DNA from: a virus
Length of the DNA: 25,667 nt
IMG/VR virus record: IMGVR_UViG_3300030117_001349
Coordinates: 1 to 25,667 of that record
Strand: one strand, 5' to 3'
Part shown: positions 14,877-22,391 of the stretch, one piece after another
How positions within the stretch are numbered: the first letter of the stretch is position 1
Layout: each line of letters begins with the position of its first letter
The notes under the pieces: generated by a model
Database searches by the model: none
What the model was told of the DNA's origin: nothing
Seen by the model: only the letters and a program-made list of their open reading frames with translations
Program-made: the position numbers and the translations under genes

Positions 14877-15413
14877 ATGAAAAACTACAAGAAGGCTAGT
14901 GTACCTCGTGGTAAGAGGATTGCAGTAGCCTATGACAAAAAGAGAGATGCAGTTATTGTTGTAGACAGTTCAATACCTGACCTCAATGGTACAAGGCAAC
15001 CTATACAAGAGATACCTGATGGAGATAAATTCCTATGGGAGTGTCGTTTCTGTGGTGCTACTACAAAGGTAGGTAGAAAGGTGTGCAGTCTATGTAACAA
15101 GGACATATCATTGGCTATCAAAGCTATGGACAAGATAGATGAGTACAAACAGCATGTACAAAACTGTGAGTGTTGTAGTTGTGAGCCAGACATCATTATC
15201 AAAAAAGATGTCATAGAAGTAGAGTATGATGAGTGTGATTGTATCTGTTCCCATGAGCCATTGATACCTAGTGTAAGAGATGGTAGATGGAAACCTGCAC
15301 AGAGATGGGATTATGTAGAGGATGAAAAGAACAATGTTTGTTCTGTATGTTTCATTGTGCTACCCTTATCACAAGGTAACAGAAGAAAGTGTGATAGTTG
15401 CAGGAAGTCTTAA
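14877..15413 (+). CDS. Multi-zinc-ribbon protein (178 aa)
   Basis: Cysteine pairs are CRFC and CSLC near residues 56-73, CECCSC near 97-102, CDCIC near 119-123, and CSVC with CDSC near the end. At least two classical zinc ribbons are therefore present, the first and last each made of two CxxC knuckles. Such proteins usually bind nucleic acids or adapt polymerase. AAAGGAGTAAT precedes the ATG. The gene has its own repeat-rich, probably regulated leader. No precise family is recognised; a transcription or replication adaptor is a reasonable guess. Confidence 0.75.
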   Translation: MKNYKKASVPRGKRIAVAYDKKRDAVIVVDSSIPDLNGTRQPIQEIPDGDKFLWECRFCGATTKVGRKVCSLCNKDISLAIKAMDKIDEYKQHVQNCECCSCEPDIIIKKDVIEVEYDECDCICSHEPLIPSVRDGRWKPAQRWDYVEDEKNNVCSVCFIVLPLSQGNRRKCDSCRKS

Positions 15414-15418
15414 TTAAA

Positions 15419-15541
15419 CGCTACATGTAATACCTAATTCCATTTCATTCATTAGGTAAGTAAGAAAAAATTATGTGTAGCGTGGTGTTCATGGTTGTAA
15501 CCAATTAGCCCTTTGTTCAATCAACTGTGAGCACCACGCTA
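15419..15541 (+). ncRNA. Two-domain structured leader RNA with mutually exclusive stems
   Basis: Domain 1: CGCTACA (15419-15425) pairs with TGTAGCG (15476-15482), and inside it TACCTAAT (15431-15438) pairs with ATTAGGTA (15451-15458). Domain 2: TAGCGTGGTGTTC (15478-15490) pairs with GAGCACCACGCTA (15529-15541), 13 bp with one G-U, with GGTTG/CAATC possible inside. TAGCG (15478-15482) is needed by both domains, so only one outer stem can form fully at a time. No T-run follows, so the element is not an ordinary terminator. It is the leader of the MoxR-vWA operon; the ribosome binding site of its first gene starts about 10 bases later. Confidence 0.55.
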
Positions 15542-15563
15542 TTCATATAAAAGAAGGAGAGTA

Positions 15564-15725
15564 ATGGATATGCAATGTGATGTCTGCCCTACGGGCAGAT
15601 ATATCAATCTATTGGTAGAAGCATGTGTCAAGAGTTCCGTTTATTACAGAGTTCAATGTACAACATGTGGACACCAGCAAGTAAATCGCAGCAATACTAA
15701 GAGAGATGAGAGGAGGTATATGTGA
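15564..15725 (+). CDS. Zinc-ribbon micro-protein (53 aa)
   Basis: The protein begins MDMQCDVCPTGRYINLLVEA and contains CxxC at residues 5-8 and CTTCGH at 32-37, a two-knuckle zinc ribbon. AAGGAGAG lies seven bases before the ATG. The stop overlaps the GTG start of the next gene (GTGA), so the two are coupled. It is the first gene after the structured leader and may be a small DNA/RNA-binding regulator of the operon. Confidence 0.7.
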   Translation: MDMQCDVCPTGRYINLLVEACVKSSVYYRVQCTTCGHQQVNRSNTKRDERRYM

Positions 15726-16255
15726 GCGAATTATACGAGCCTAGTGAAGGCGAGGCTAAAGACTATGAGGAACGATTGGAAAATGTGTTTGACATGCAAG
15801 ACCTTGTTACATATTTTCCAGCACCGATAAAAACTATGTTCGGTGGTAACGTCATATTCAGTAATGACAATAAGCTTGAACAAAAACGTTTCAAGTTCAA
15901 AGCTACCAATCCTGTCGTGGTGATGGCTATGTTCTGGGAAAGTTTGTGGCAACAGTTTCTTATGGACACCCACCATGCTTTGGTAAATACATTACAGACT
16001 CTTGTAAAAGATATCAAAGATGATGAGCACAATACTGTGCCCACTGAATTGATTGAGAGTTTACTTAAGAAACTTGCGACTAGAAAAGCAAGTGATGAGT
16101 TGCTAGAACTCTTTTACAAGATGATGCCTGATGCAGTAGCTATTGGTAATCCTGATGTAATCGGCAGAAGTCAAGCAAAGATGATTGATGATAAAGATAT
16201 CAAAGGTTATGTTGATGATATGTTGAAAGAAATATTCAATGCTGAGGAGGAGTAA
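15722..16255 (+). CDS. Unknown protein of the MoxR-vWA operon, GTG start (177 aa)
   Basis: The protein begins MSELYEPSEGEAKDYEERLE. The start is GTG, fixed by AGAGGAGG upstream and the GTGA overlap. It is acidic and helical, with a hydrophobic stretch near residues 66-80 (VVVMAMFWESLWQQF) too short and charged to be a clear membrane segment. The C-terminus is a helix ending NAEEE. It could be a substrate, adaptor or structural partner of the ATPase; there is no recognised family. Confidence 0.75.
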   Translation: MSELYEPSEGEAKDYEERLENVFDMQDLVTYFPAPIKTMFGGNVIFSNDNKLEQKRFKFKATNPVVVMAMFWESLWQQFLMDTHHALVNTLQTLVKDIKDDEHNTVPTELIESLLKKLATRKASDELLELFYKMMPDAVAIGNPDVIGRSQAKMIDDKDIKGYVDDMLKEIFNAEEE

Positions 16256-16347
16256 TGGATAAACCAGATGATTACTGGATTATTACACCAAGTGGAGATA
16301 GGGTACACTCATCTTGGCTTGATGATGTAAAGAAAGAGGAGGAATAA
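16255..16347 (+). CDS. 30-aa micro-protein
   Basis: The frame begins MDKPDDYWIITPSGDRVHSS and ends DDVKKEEE. The start overlaps the previous stop (TAATG) with GAGGAGGAG upstream, and its stop overlaps the next start, again TAATG. Exact tiling in a tightly coupled operon supports translation. The order resembles one small strand-loop (YWIITPSGDRV) plus an acidic tail. Function unknown. Confidence 0.6.
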   Translation: MDKPDDYWIITPSGDRVHSSWLDDVKKEEE

Positions 16348-16604
16348 TGAAAGATAAATTCCTTGAAAACTATAAGGAATATCTGTTCATGTCTTGTAAA
16401 GAGTGTTCACAAGATAGACCAGATGGTAAATCCCTTAGAGATTGGCAACGATTACAAATCGGTGTCAATGGAAGTACAATGATTATCTTTTGTGAAAGGT
16501 GCGAGGATATTGTTGCAAGATTTCAACATGATATGGACGTACCTGAATCATGTGATTGTTGTACAGATGAAGTAATAGAAGGAGGATATAATGAGTGGAA
16601 ATAA
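16347..16604 (+). CDS. Zinc-binding small protein (85 aa)
   Basis: CKEC at residues 17-20, CERC near 50-53 and CDCC near 69-72 give six or seven cysteines, enough for one or two zinc sites. AAAGAGGAGGAATA is directly upstream of the ATG. It overlaps the next gene by 14 bases. The acidic C-terminus ends GGYNEWK. It is the second zinc-knuckle protein in this operon. Nucleic-acid or protein adaptor roles are possible; no family is recognised. Confidence 0.7.
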   Translation: MKDKFLENYKEYLFMSCKECSQDRPDGKSLRDWQRLQIGVNGSTMIIFCERCEDIVARFQHDMDVPESCDCCTDEVIEGGYNEWK

Positions 16605-16917
16605 CTTCACTCCAAAAAAGATAGGAAAGGAATTTCCTAAGACAAGAAAAGGGGGGACTGCAAAGTACTTTACTGAAGGTACAGCAAGTCTTCTAAGTGC
16701 AAATATGGGAGATGTGTTCTTAATTGTACACATTGAAAATATTGGTAATGCACAAAAAGTAATGGCGAAAGGTAACTCTTTGAGAAACTCTGCTCGTCTA
16801 TTTCAGTTGAAATTTGATACTGATAACCCTGACTTAGAGTTCAAGTATGCTGTAAGACAGTCAGTCAAAGATGGTGGTTATGTAAAGGTATTCGCCAAGA
16901 TAATAGAAAGGAACTAA
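16591..16917 (+). CDS. Unknown beta-rich protein (108 aa)
   Basis: The protein begins MSGNNFTPKKIGKEFPKTRK, a basic N-terminus, followed by strands such as DVFLIVHIENIG and RLFQLKFDTDN and a C-terminal YVKVFAKIIERN. GAAGGAGGATATA precedes the ATG. Alternating hydrophobic patterns suggest a small beta-barrel or sandwich. An OB-fold ssDNA-binding protein is possible but unproven. It is part of the MoxR-vWA operon. Confidence 0.7.
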   Translation: MSGNNFTPKKIGKEFPKTRKGGTAKYFTEGTASLLSANMGDVFLIVHIENIGNAQKVMAKGNSLRNSARLFQLKFDTDNPDLEFKYAVRQSVKDGGYVKVFAKIIERN

Positions 16918-16919
16918 TT

Positions 16920-17477
16920 ATGGACTATGACAACAGTTTCAGTCCTGAGGTACAAGAGATGGTTGATAAGGTACAGAACTGTGCTATTACTGTCGCTATT
17001 CTCAACTACCTCAACAATGAATCTATTGAAAGAAACTTCAATAGACAGATTAGAGAAGGCTTCCTTGATATAAGTAAGCCTCCTACAAAAGAAGACATAG
17101 ATAGATATGGTGCAGAACAATGTAACCAAGTTGCAGATGACAGATTCCCTGTCATTGTAAAACTAGCTATGCCTCATTATTGGAAGCAAGGTATACCAAG
17201 TGAACTTCACTTCAGACTTATGGTAGAAGTCGTTGTGAGAAATCTTGATGGTACTGAGCCTGACAAGAAGTATGCTTCTTTGTTTGTAGATGTTACAAAA
17301 GAAGCATTCGGTATGTTGCCTAATATACCAAGCCTAACTTGGTTGAACGAGGTAACAAACACAACTGATGAGTTCTTTAAAGAGTGGTCTGAAAAAGATA
17401 CAGACCAAATGACAAAGGACTTCATTGATGAAATAGAAACAATGCTGAATAGTTCAGCAGAAGGAGAGGAAGAATAA
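16920..17477 (+). CDS. Unknown protein before MoxR (185 aa)
   Basis: The protein begins MDYDNSFSPEVQEMVDKVQN, is acidic and helical, and has WL and FF aromatic patches in the second half (SLTWLNEVTNTTDEFFKEW) with an acidic end (AEGEEE). AAAGGAACTAATT precedes the ATG, and it ends 1 base before the ATPase start. Tight linkage suggests that it works with the ATPase, possibly as substrate or adaptor. No motif is recognised. Confidence 0.75.
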   Translation: MDYDNSFSPEVQEMVDKVQNCAITVAILNYLNNESIERNFNRQIREGFLDISKPPTKEDIDRYGAEQCNQVADDRFPVIVKLAMPHYWKQGIPSELHFRLMVEVVVRNLDGTEPDKKYASLFVDVTKEAFGMLPNIPSLTWLNEVTNTTDEFFKEWSEKDTDQMTKDFIDEIETMLNSSAEGEEE

Positions 17478-17478
17478 C

Positions 17479-18165
17479 ATGACTAAAGAGAGTAGTCAGT
17501 GTTGGAAAATCTTTGATGCTATCATGGGCAACACTCCAAGAGTATTGCTTTATGGTGTACCTGGTACAGGTAAATCGTATCAAGCCAACACAACAAATCT
17601 AGAAGGTAGAGAAAGCTTCAATGTTACGCTAACTGAGGACAGCTCAGCTAGTGAGATGATTGGACACTATGTTCTAAATGAAGAAGGTGGTATGTCTTGG
17701 ATGGACGGAGTAGGTATTCAAGCATGGAAAGATGGTGCTAGACTTGTTATCAACGAGATAGACCATGCAGGTACAGACGTTATGTCTTGTCTACATGCAA
17801 TCCTTGATGACCCTGAGTTCACAAAGTATACACTACCTAATGTACAGAAAGAAACTGTAAGACCACAGCCTACGTTTCAAGTTGTTGCAACTATGAACGG
17901 AGTGCCTGAGGACTTACCAGAAGCATTACTTGACAGATTTCCTGTCAAGATACATATTGATACTGTTCACCCAGATGCAATAGAGATGCTTCCTGAGAAA
18001 CTAAAGTATGTCTATCACGACTACAACAATGGACAGTTCTCTGTTCGTAGATGGATAGCACTAGCTGAGCTAATGGAGAAAGAAGTAGATACTGATATTG
18101 CAGTCAAGTCTATTTTTCCAGACCAAGCTGATGATATACTAGATGCTCTTGCTGTTGCAGAGTAA
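17479..18165 (+). CDS. MoxR-type AAA+ ATPase
   Basis: The Walker A motif is GVPGTGKS at residues 26-33 and Walker B is LVINEID at 89-95. Sensor 1 is TMN at 138-140 and the arginine finger is in DRF at 152-154. These are the elements of the MoxR / AAA_5 clade, which remodels partners with a von Willebrand A co-factor, as in RavA-ViaA and NorQ-NorD. At 228 aa it is shorter than usual (about 300) and has only a short C-terminal lid (RRWIALAELM). GGAGAGGAAG precedes the start. Its stop overlaps the vWA start as TAATG, ensuring paired synthesis. It probably forms a hexamer; the substrate is unknown. Confidence 0.9.
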   Translation: MTKESSQCWKIFDAIMGNTPRVLLYGVPGTGKSYQANTTNLEGRESFNVTLTEDSSASEMIGHYVLNEEGGMSWMDGVGIQAWKDGARLVINEIDHAGTDVMSCLHAILDDPEFTKYTLPNVQKETVRPQPTFQVVATMNGVPEDLPEALLDRFPVKIHIDTVHPDAIEMLPEKLKYVYHDYNNGQFSVRRWIALAELMEKEVDTDIAVKSIFPDQADDILDALAVAE

Positions 18166-19919
18166 TGCTGTTCAAGAAAAGAAGTAAAGCACTTGATAAA
18201 GAAAATCACTTTATCAATCTAGCTTTACAAGATGAAGGAAAGAAAGAAGTCTATGTACATGACTTACTAGATGTACCTAATGTACTAGACAAGAATACTG
18301 TTCCTGTTCTTATTAATGCTGATAAACAAATACAACGTAGAGAACGTATGTATGGTTTGATGCAGAACAAACTATTTGGTAAAGCAAGGTACTTGAAAAT
18401 GTTACCACATGACAAGAAGTTTGCTCTACCTGTTGCTCAAAGGATGTCAGTTCTCTGGCAGTTTGACAGAATAGCGTTTACAGCACGAAGGACATTTCGT
18501 AATCTGTATTCAATGAGGCAGGAAAATGGTTTGAGAACATCATTGACTTTCTCATCATTGAGAGATATTGCTTATCGTATTGTACATGAGTTCTACAATG
18601 AGAGCGACAAGAAAACTATTTGGAAACTACTGAGTAGGACTGTCGGTATGTACAATATTCGTGTAGCTAAAAGTGATTATTACTATGGTTTGAACACCGA
18701 GTTACCAACGCACATTGCTAAACACTATATTAACAATGAGCCTTTGGAAACAGGTTATTACAACTTTAGTGATTATGCTACTGATATTCCATATCATTTT
18801 GCTGTTTACATAGCACAATCTATTGAACAAGCACAACCTACTGCAAGTAGAAATCAACTGATGGAGGACTTCAAGTTCATATATATTCATATATTGGCTT
18901 ATTGTCAAGGTCTTAAATCAGGTGCTAGAGTTCTATCAAGAAAGAGAAACAGCAATGTTACTCAACAGAATGTAAAAGATATTGTAATGTACCTAAGTTA
19001 CAATAACTTTTTGAATTGGCTAGAAACCTCTGTGAACAACGGAGATATACTAGAGTTACCTTTTGGTACACCAATCACTAATTCTAAGATAGAAGCTCTT
19101 GATGATGATGAGTTTGATAGTAAATTCTCAATCAGTGAGTATGGTCGTGTTACTGAGAGAGAGGACAATGAGGAATACGAACTACTGAAGGAAAACAGTA
19201 TGGTATTACCTGATTGGGTAGACAGCGACTTAGAAAATGAAATCATTAAACAAGCTAATGATATGGTAGAGAAACATGTTCTCAATGCTTGGTCGCATGA
19301 AGCTCAACATGGTAAAGCAGTACGCAGAAAGTTTGTTCCTAATCGTAGGGATAAAGTTGCAGAGATGAAGTTGCGTAAGCAACTAAGTGATGCAGGTGTC
19401 AAACCTAGAGATGTACACAGAATACTTACTGATAAGAAAGTATTTTCTAGAAAGAAAAGAGTTGCAGGTGGCTCTGTAATGATTGACTTTAGTGGCTCTA
19501 TGGGTTGGTCTGTTGATGAGATTAGAGAGATTATACGCATACTTCCAGCTAGTACGATAGCTGGTTATGTCGGTTATGATGGTATTGAACACAATGGTGA
19601 AATTGTGTCGGGAGATATTCGTGTCATTGCTGATAAAGGCAAGTATGATGATAGTGCTGTTCTTAAACTGAAACAGCATGGTGCTAACAATATTGACTTA
19701 GCTGCTATTAAGTGGCTAGGCGAACAAGATGAGCCAAGAATATTTGTAAGTGATTTGCAAGTTGTCGGTGTTAATGAATATGGCGATACTGCAAGTGGCT
19801 TATCTAAAGAATGCAGGGCAGATGTTGTGAGAGCTATTGCTAAACATAACATCATACCTATTGAAAGCTATGATTTGGTAAAGAGATTTGCTGAGAGATA
19901 TGCTAAGCATGTAGGTTAA
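18165..19919 (+). CDS. von Willebrand A-domain partner of MoxR
   Basis: The 584-aa protein has a helical N-terminal part (about residues 1-360) unlike any family I recognise. A basic linker (384-432) leads to a C-terminal vWA domain. The metal site (MIDAS) is DFSGS at 441-445, with the third Asp in RIFVSD near 530. Where canonical domains have Thr there is GANNID (506-511), so one ligand may be replaced. There is no ribosome binding site of its own, and it is coupled to the ATPase. Phage MoxR-vWA pairs are rare; the archaeal virus ATV has a known analogue. Likely function is chaperone-like remodelling of virion or host complexes. Confidence 0.85.
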   Translation: MLFKKRSKALDKENHFINLALQDEGKKEVYVHDLLDVPNVLDKNTVPVLINADKQIQRRERMYGLMQNKLFGKARYLKMLPHDKKFALPVAQRMSVLWQFDRIAFTARRTFRNLYSMRQENGLRTSLTFSSLRDIAYRIVHEFYNESDKKTIWKLLSRTVGMYNIRVAKSDYYYGLNTELPTHIAKHYINNEPLETGYYNFSDYATDIPYHFAVYIAQSIEQAQPTASRNQLMEDFKFIYIHILAYCQGLKSGARVLSRKRNSNVTQQNVKDIVMYLSYNNFLNWLETSVNNGDILELPFGTPITNSKIEALDDDEFDSKFSISEYGRVTEREDNEEYELLKENSMVLPDWVDSDLENEIIKQANDMVEKHVLNAWSHEAQHGKAVRRKFVPNRRDKVAEMKLRKQLSDAGVKPRDVHRILTDKKVFSRKKRVAGGSVMIDFSGSMGWSVDEIREIIRILPASTIAGYVGYDGIEHNGEIVSGDIRVIADKGKYDDSAVLKLKQHGANNIDLAAIKWLGEQDEPRIFVSDLQVVGVNEYGDTASGLSKECRADVVRAIAKHNIIPIESYDLVKRFAERYAKHVG

Positions 19920-19933
19920 TCTAGATTAATTTA

Positions 19934-20028
19934 CTAGCTATGTCGCTCTCTTCGTAGCTAGAAGTGGGGTGTAGTGTAAAAGGCGTTTATTCATTTAGCC
20001 TTCCTTTTCTACACCCCACATTTTTTTT
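19934..20028 (+). terminator. Strong terminator after vWA gene
   Basis: GTGGGGTGTAG (19964-19974) pairs perfectly with CTACACCCCAC (20009-20019), 11 bp, followed by eight T (20021-20028). Inside, AAGGC can pair with GCCTT. Just upstream lies a smaller CTAGCTA/TAGCTAG hairpin (19934-19961). It closes the plus operon that began near 15419. No gene lies in 19920-20071. Confidence 0.8.
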
Positions 20029-20037
20029 ATTTTATCT

Positions 20038-20065
20038 ATGCATATGCATATGCATATGGTATGAT
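20038..20065 (+). promoter_or_regulatory. ATGCAT-array promoter, probably leaderless
   Basis: ATGCAT is repeated three and a half times (20038-20058) and is followed by TATGAT (20060-20065), a good -10 box. Transcription from it would start at about 20071-20072, at the ATG of the next gene. The array covers the -35 position, so it could be an activator or repressor site. A weak ribosome binding site makes leaderless translation likely. Confidence 0.55.
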
Positions 20066-20071
20066 TAGCGT

Positions 20072-20341
20072 ATGAAAGATACAGAGAATATAGATACGTT
20101 GCTTGATAAAGCAACTAAGAATACTAAAGGTGGACATGTATCTTGGTACAAAAGAGTACCTAGTGATGCCCAACCTTTTGTAGATGAATTACAAAACAGG
20201 GTTGTAAACGAAGGTGTCAAAGCTAATGCAAGAGTGGTAGCAGACATCTTAGCTAATGAATACGATTTCGTAGTATCGTACTCTAGGGTACGTTCTTGGT
20301 TAGCCAAATTGGAACAACAACATGCCGAAAAAAACGGATAA
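20072..20341 (+). CDS. Putative helix-turn-helix regulator (89 aa)
   Basis: The C-terminal half (residues 50-83, containing ANARVVADILANEYDFVVSY and SRVRSWLAKLE) has the pattern of a helix-turn-helix. The N-terminus is acidic with a short basic/aromatic patch (GGHVSWYKRVP). No Shine-Dalgarno is present and the ATG coincides with the predicted transcription start. It overlaps the phosphoesterase gene by 20 bases. A DNA-binding regulator or an initiator or small terminase-like protein are the main options. Confidence 0.55.
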   Translation: MKDTENIDTLLDKATKNTKGGHVSWYKRVPSDAQPFVDELQNRVVNEGVKANARVVADILANEYDFVVSYSRVRSWLAKLEQQHAEKNG

Positions 20342-21386
20342 ACAACTAGCTAGTCTAATCGCTGAAGCTGAAAGCGATAAGATAAAAGACCTTAAGAACA
20401 CTAACGAACGATTGCTTAGACAAATAGACAAACTCAAAGACAAGAAAGCAGACTTAATAGAAGCTGTATATCAAGGTGCTCGTGATGGTATGAGCACTCT
20501 AACCCTTCCTAAAATATCTAAAACAACAATCCCCAATAAAAAGACTAAGGACACCGAGATTTGTGTGCCGTTGCTCTCAGATATTCAACTAGCAAAGCGA
20601 ACCCCAGACTATGACAGTAAGATTGCAGAGAAGAGAGTTATCGAGTATGCCAATCGTATAGTCAAATTAACTAAGATTCAAAGACAATCACACAATGTAA
20701 ACAAATGTGTAGTTCTTGCACTAGGAGATATTGTAGAGGGAGAGCTTATATTTCCAGGGCAGTCACATTTAATTGATAGTTCTTTATATAGACAAGTTAC
20801 AGTAGATGGTCCAAGAATATTGTATGCATTTTTTACAACTTTATTACAAGAGTTTGATGAAGTAGAGTGTTACTGGGTTATAGGAAATCATGGAGCACTA
20901 GGCGGTAGGTCTAGGCGTGATTATAATCCTGAAACAAATGCAGACAGAATGTTAGGTAAGATACTTGACACTATGTTTGCAAATGAAAAAAGAATAAAGT
21001 TCCATATACCAGAGGGTGTTGACAATCATTGGTATACAGTAGCTGACTTAGGTGTCAAAGCTAAGTTCTTCTGTTTCCATGGTGATAACATTCGTGGAAG
21101 TATGGGGCTTCCTTTCTATGGTTACAACAAAAAAATACTTGGGTGGAAAGCATTAGCATCACAAGGTCTAATGGAAAACTTCACCCATGCAGTCTGTGGT
21201 CATTACCATACTCCAACATCTTTGTACATAAATGATGTTCGTGTATGGGTAAATGGCTCAACTGAAAGTTATAACAGTTATGCACAAGAACAACTTGCAA
21301 GTATGGGAAGACCTTCACAATTTTGTTTGTTTGTGAAACCTTCCAAAGGAGTTACTGCAGAGTATCTTGTTAACCTAGAGGAATAA
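20322..21386 (+). CDS. Calcineurin-like metallophosphoesterase
   Basis: Metal-binding motifs appear in order: LLSDIQL (85-90), LGDIVEG (134-140), GNHG (188-191), FHGDN (252-256) and GHYH (293-296). The first motif reads D-I-Q where the family normally has D-x-H, so one metal ligand is altered and activity or metal use may differ. A coiled-coil-like N-terminus (about residues 14-46) precedes the domain. The 354-aa length is typical. Such enzymes include SbcD/Mre11 nucleases and nucleotide phosphatases; next to the recombination-type gene a DNA role is plausible. Translation is coupled by a 20-base overlap. Confidence 0.85.
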   Translation: MPKKTDKQLASLIAEAESDKIKDLKNTNERLLRQIDKLKDKKADLIEAVYQGARDGMSTLTLPKISKTTIPNKKTKDTEICVPLLSDIQLAKRTPDYDSKIAEKRVIEYANRIVKLTKIQRQSHNVNKCVVLALGDIVEGELIFPGQSHLIDSSLYRQVTVDGPRILYAFFTTLLQEFDEVECYWVIGNHGALGGRSRRDYNPETNADRMLGKILDTMFANEKRIKFHIPEGVDNHWYTVADLGVKAKFFCFHGDNIRGSMGLPFYGYNKKILGWKALASQGLMENFTHAVCGHYHTPTSLYINDVRVWVNGSTESYNSYAQEQLASMGRPSQFCLFVKPSKGVTAEYLVNLEE

Positions 21387-21387
21387 A

Positions 21388-21546
21388 ATGGCGAAAGTAA
21401 AAGAAACTAATGTCAAAGCTGTTGAGTTTGCAGGGGTTGGTTCAATACCATATCTTGTAATACAACAGAAAGATGGTAAGTATAAACATGTACCTATCAG
21501 AACAGGTGTAACAAACCTAAGCGACATTGGTCAAGAAGAAGAATAA
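21388..21546 (+). CDS. Small hypothetical protein (52 aa)
   Basis: The protein begins MAKVKETNVKAVEFAGVGSI, followed by PYLVIQQKDGKYKHVPIRTG and an acidic end DIGQEEE. It starts 1 base after the phosphoesterase stop, with GAGGAATAAA just upstream. The repeated strands suggest a small SH3-like or OB-like barrel. No family is recognised; it lies between two DNA-metabolism genes. Confidence 0.7.
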   Translation: MAKVKETNVKAVEFAGVGSIPYLVIQQKDGKYKHVPIRTGVTNLSDIGQEEE

Positions 21547-21565
21547 ATATAACAAAGGAGTAAAA

Positions 21566-22336
21566 ATGGCTTGGCAGGACAACTATGAAATGGTTGAGGA
21601 TAGGCTCAAAAAGTTTTGGGCAGACTATCCAAATGGAAGAATAGATACACAAGTAGTACACATCACTGATGATGGAACATGTGTAACTATTAAAGCAGAG
21701 ATATTTACTGGAGAAGAAGGAGAGGTATTTCCTGTAACATCAGGTATAGCTCAAGAAACTAAAGGGCAAGGCGGATTTGCAAATGAAGATGCTTGGGTAG
21801 AAAACTGTGAGACATCTGCGATTGGTAGAGCGTTGGCTAATTATAAGTATCAAGGCTCAGGTAAAGCAAGACCTAGTGTTGAAGAAATGAGTAAAGTTAA
21901 AAAGGGTAAGCAACCGCCAATGCCAACCAAAAATGAGGAGAAGGACATTGCTCAGGGGGATGGAAAAAAGGCTACGCCTCCGTCCTCCACTTCTCCTGTA
22001 CAACAAATAAAGGACGCAGGGTTTGGCAATAGGATTGGAGATAAACACCCAAGCGGTGAACTTGCCATAAGTGCAGATGGTTTGCTTTGTATATGTGGTG
22101 GTCTCGTGAAATATGTAAAGGCTCAAGAAAAAAACAAACCTACTAGCCCTGACTTTAGATGCACTCTTGCAGCTAAATGTACAGCAGGAGATACAGTAGA
22201 TGGTAAAGTATTTTCTAAATCATGGTGGATGGACAACAAATCTACACCAGAGAGTTGGAAAGATTTTGCAGCAGTATCTAATGGTATGAAGTTACCAGAT
22301 ATTAAGACTCTTGATAAAGGTGATGTACCTTTTTAA
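21566..22336 (+). CDS. Putative ssDNA-annealing/recombination protein with SSB-like tail
   Basis: I start at MAWQDNYEMV because AAAGGAGTAAAA directly precedes this ATG; an earlier in-frame ATG 13 codons upstream lies inside the preceding gene. Residues 79-93 (ENCETSAIGRALANY) resemble the conserved ETSAIGRAL-type motif of phage Rad52/ERF-like proteins. A Lys/Pro/Ser-rich linker (about 100-150) follows, then a possible zinc site (CICG, later FRC and AAKC). The protein ends DKGDVPF, like the C-terminal DDDIPF tail of SSB that recruits replication enzymes. It probably acts in recombination or replication; the family call is from pattern memory. Confidence 0.65.
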   Translation: MAWQDNYEMVEDRLKKFWADYPNGRIDTQVVHITDDGTCVTIKAEIFTGEEGEVFPVTSGIAQETKGQGGFANEDAWVENCETSAIGRALANYKYQGSGKARPSVEEMSKVKKGKQPPMPTKNEEKDIAQGDGKKATPPSSTSPVQQIKDAGFGNRIGDKHPSGELAISADGLLCICGGLVKYVKAQEKNKPTSPDFRCTLAAKCTAGDTVDGKVFSKSWWMDNKSTPESWKDFAAVSNGMKLPDIKTLDKGDVPF

Positions 22337-22345
22337 TTAAATCAG

Positions 22346-22383
22346 CAACAGCCGTGGTAGAAAGGATAACACCCACGGCTTTG
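22346..22383. terminator. Bidirectional hairpin between convergent operons
   Basis: AGCCGTGG (22350-22357) pairs with CCACGGCT (22373-22380). The stem extends by CAA (22346-22348) with TTG (22381-22383) across one bulged C. It lies between convergent stops at 22336 and 22392. No long T-run is present on either side, so it may be a weak terminator or a transcript 3'-end stabiliser. Confidence 0.55.
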
Positions 22384-22391
22384 CTATAAAA

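Noticed and set aside
21527-21565. Earlier start for the recombination-type protein (13 extra codons)
   Set aside because: It lies inside the preceding gene and has no ribosome binding site, while AAAGGAG precedes the ATG at 21566.
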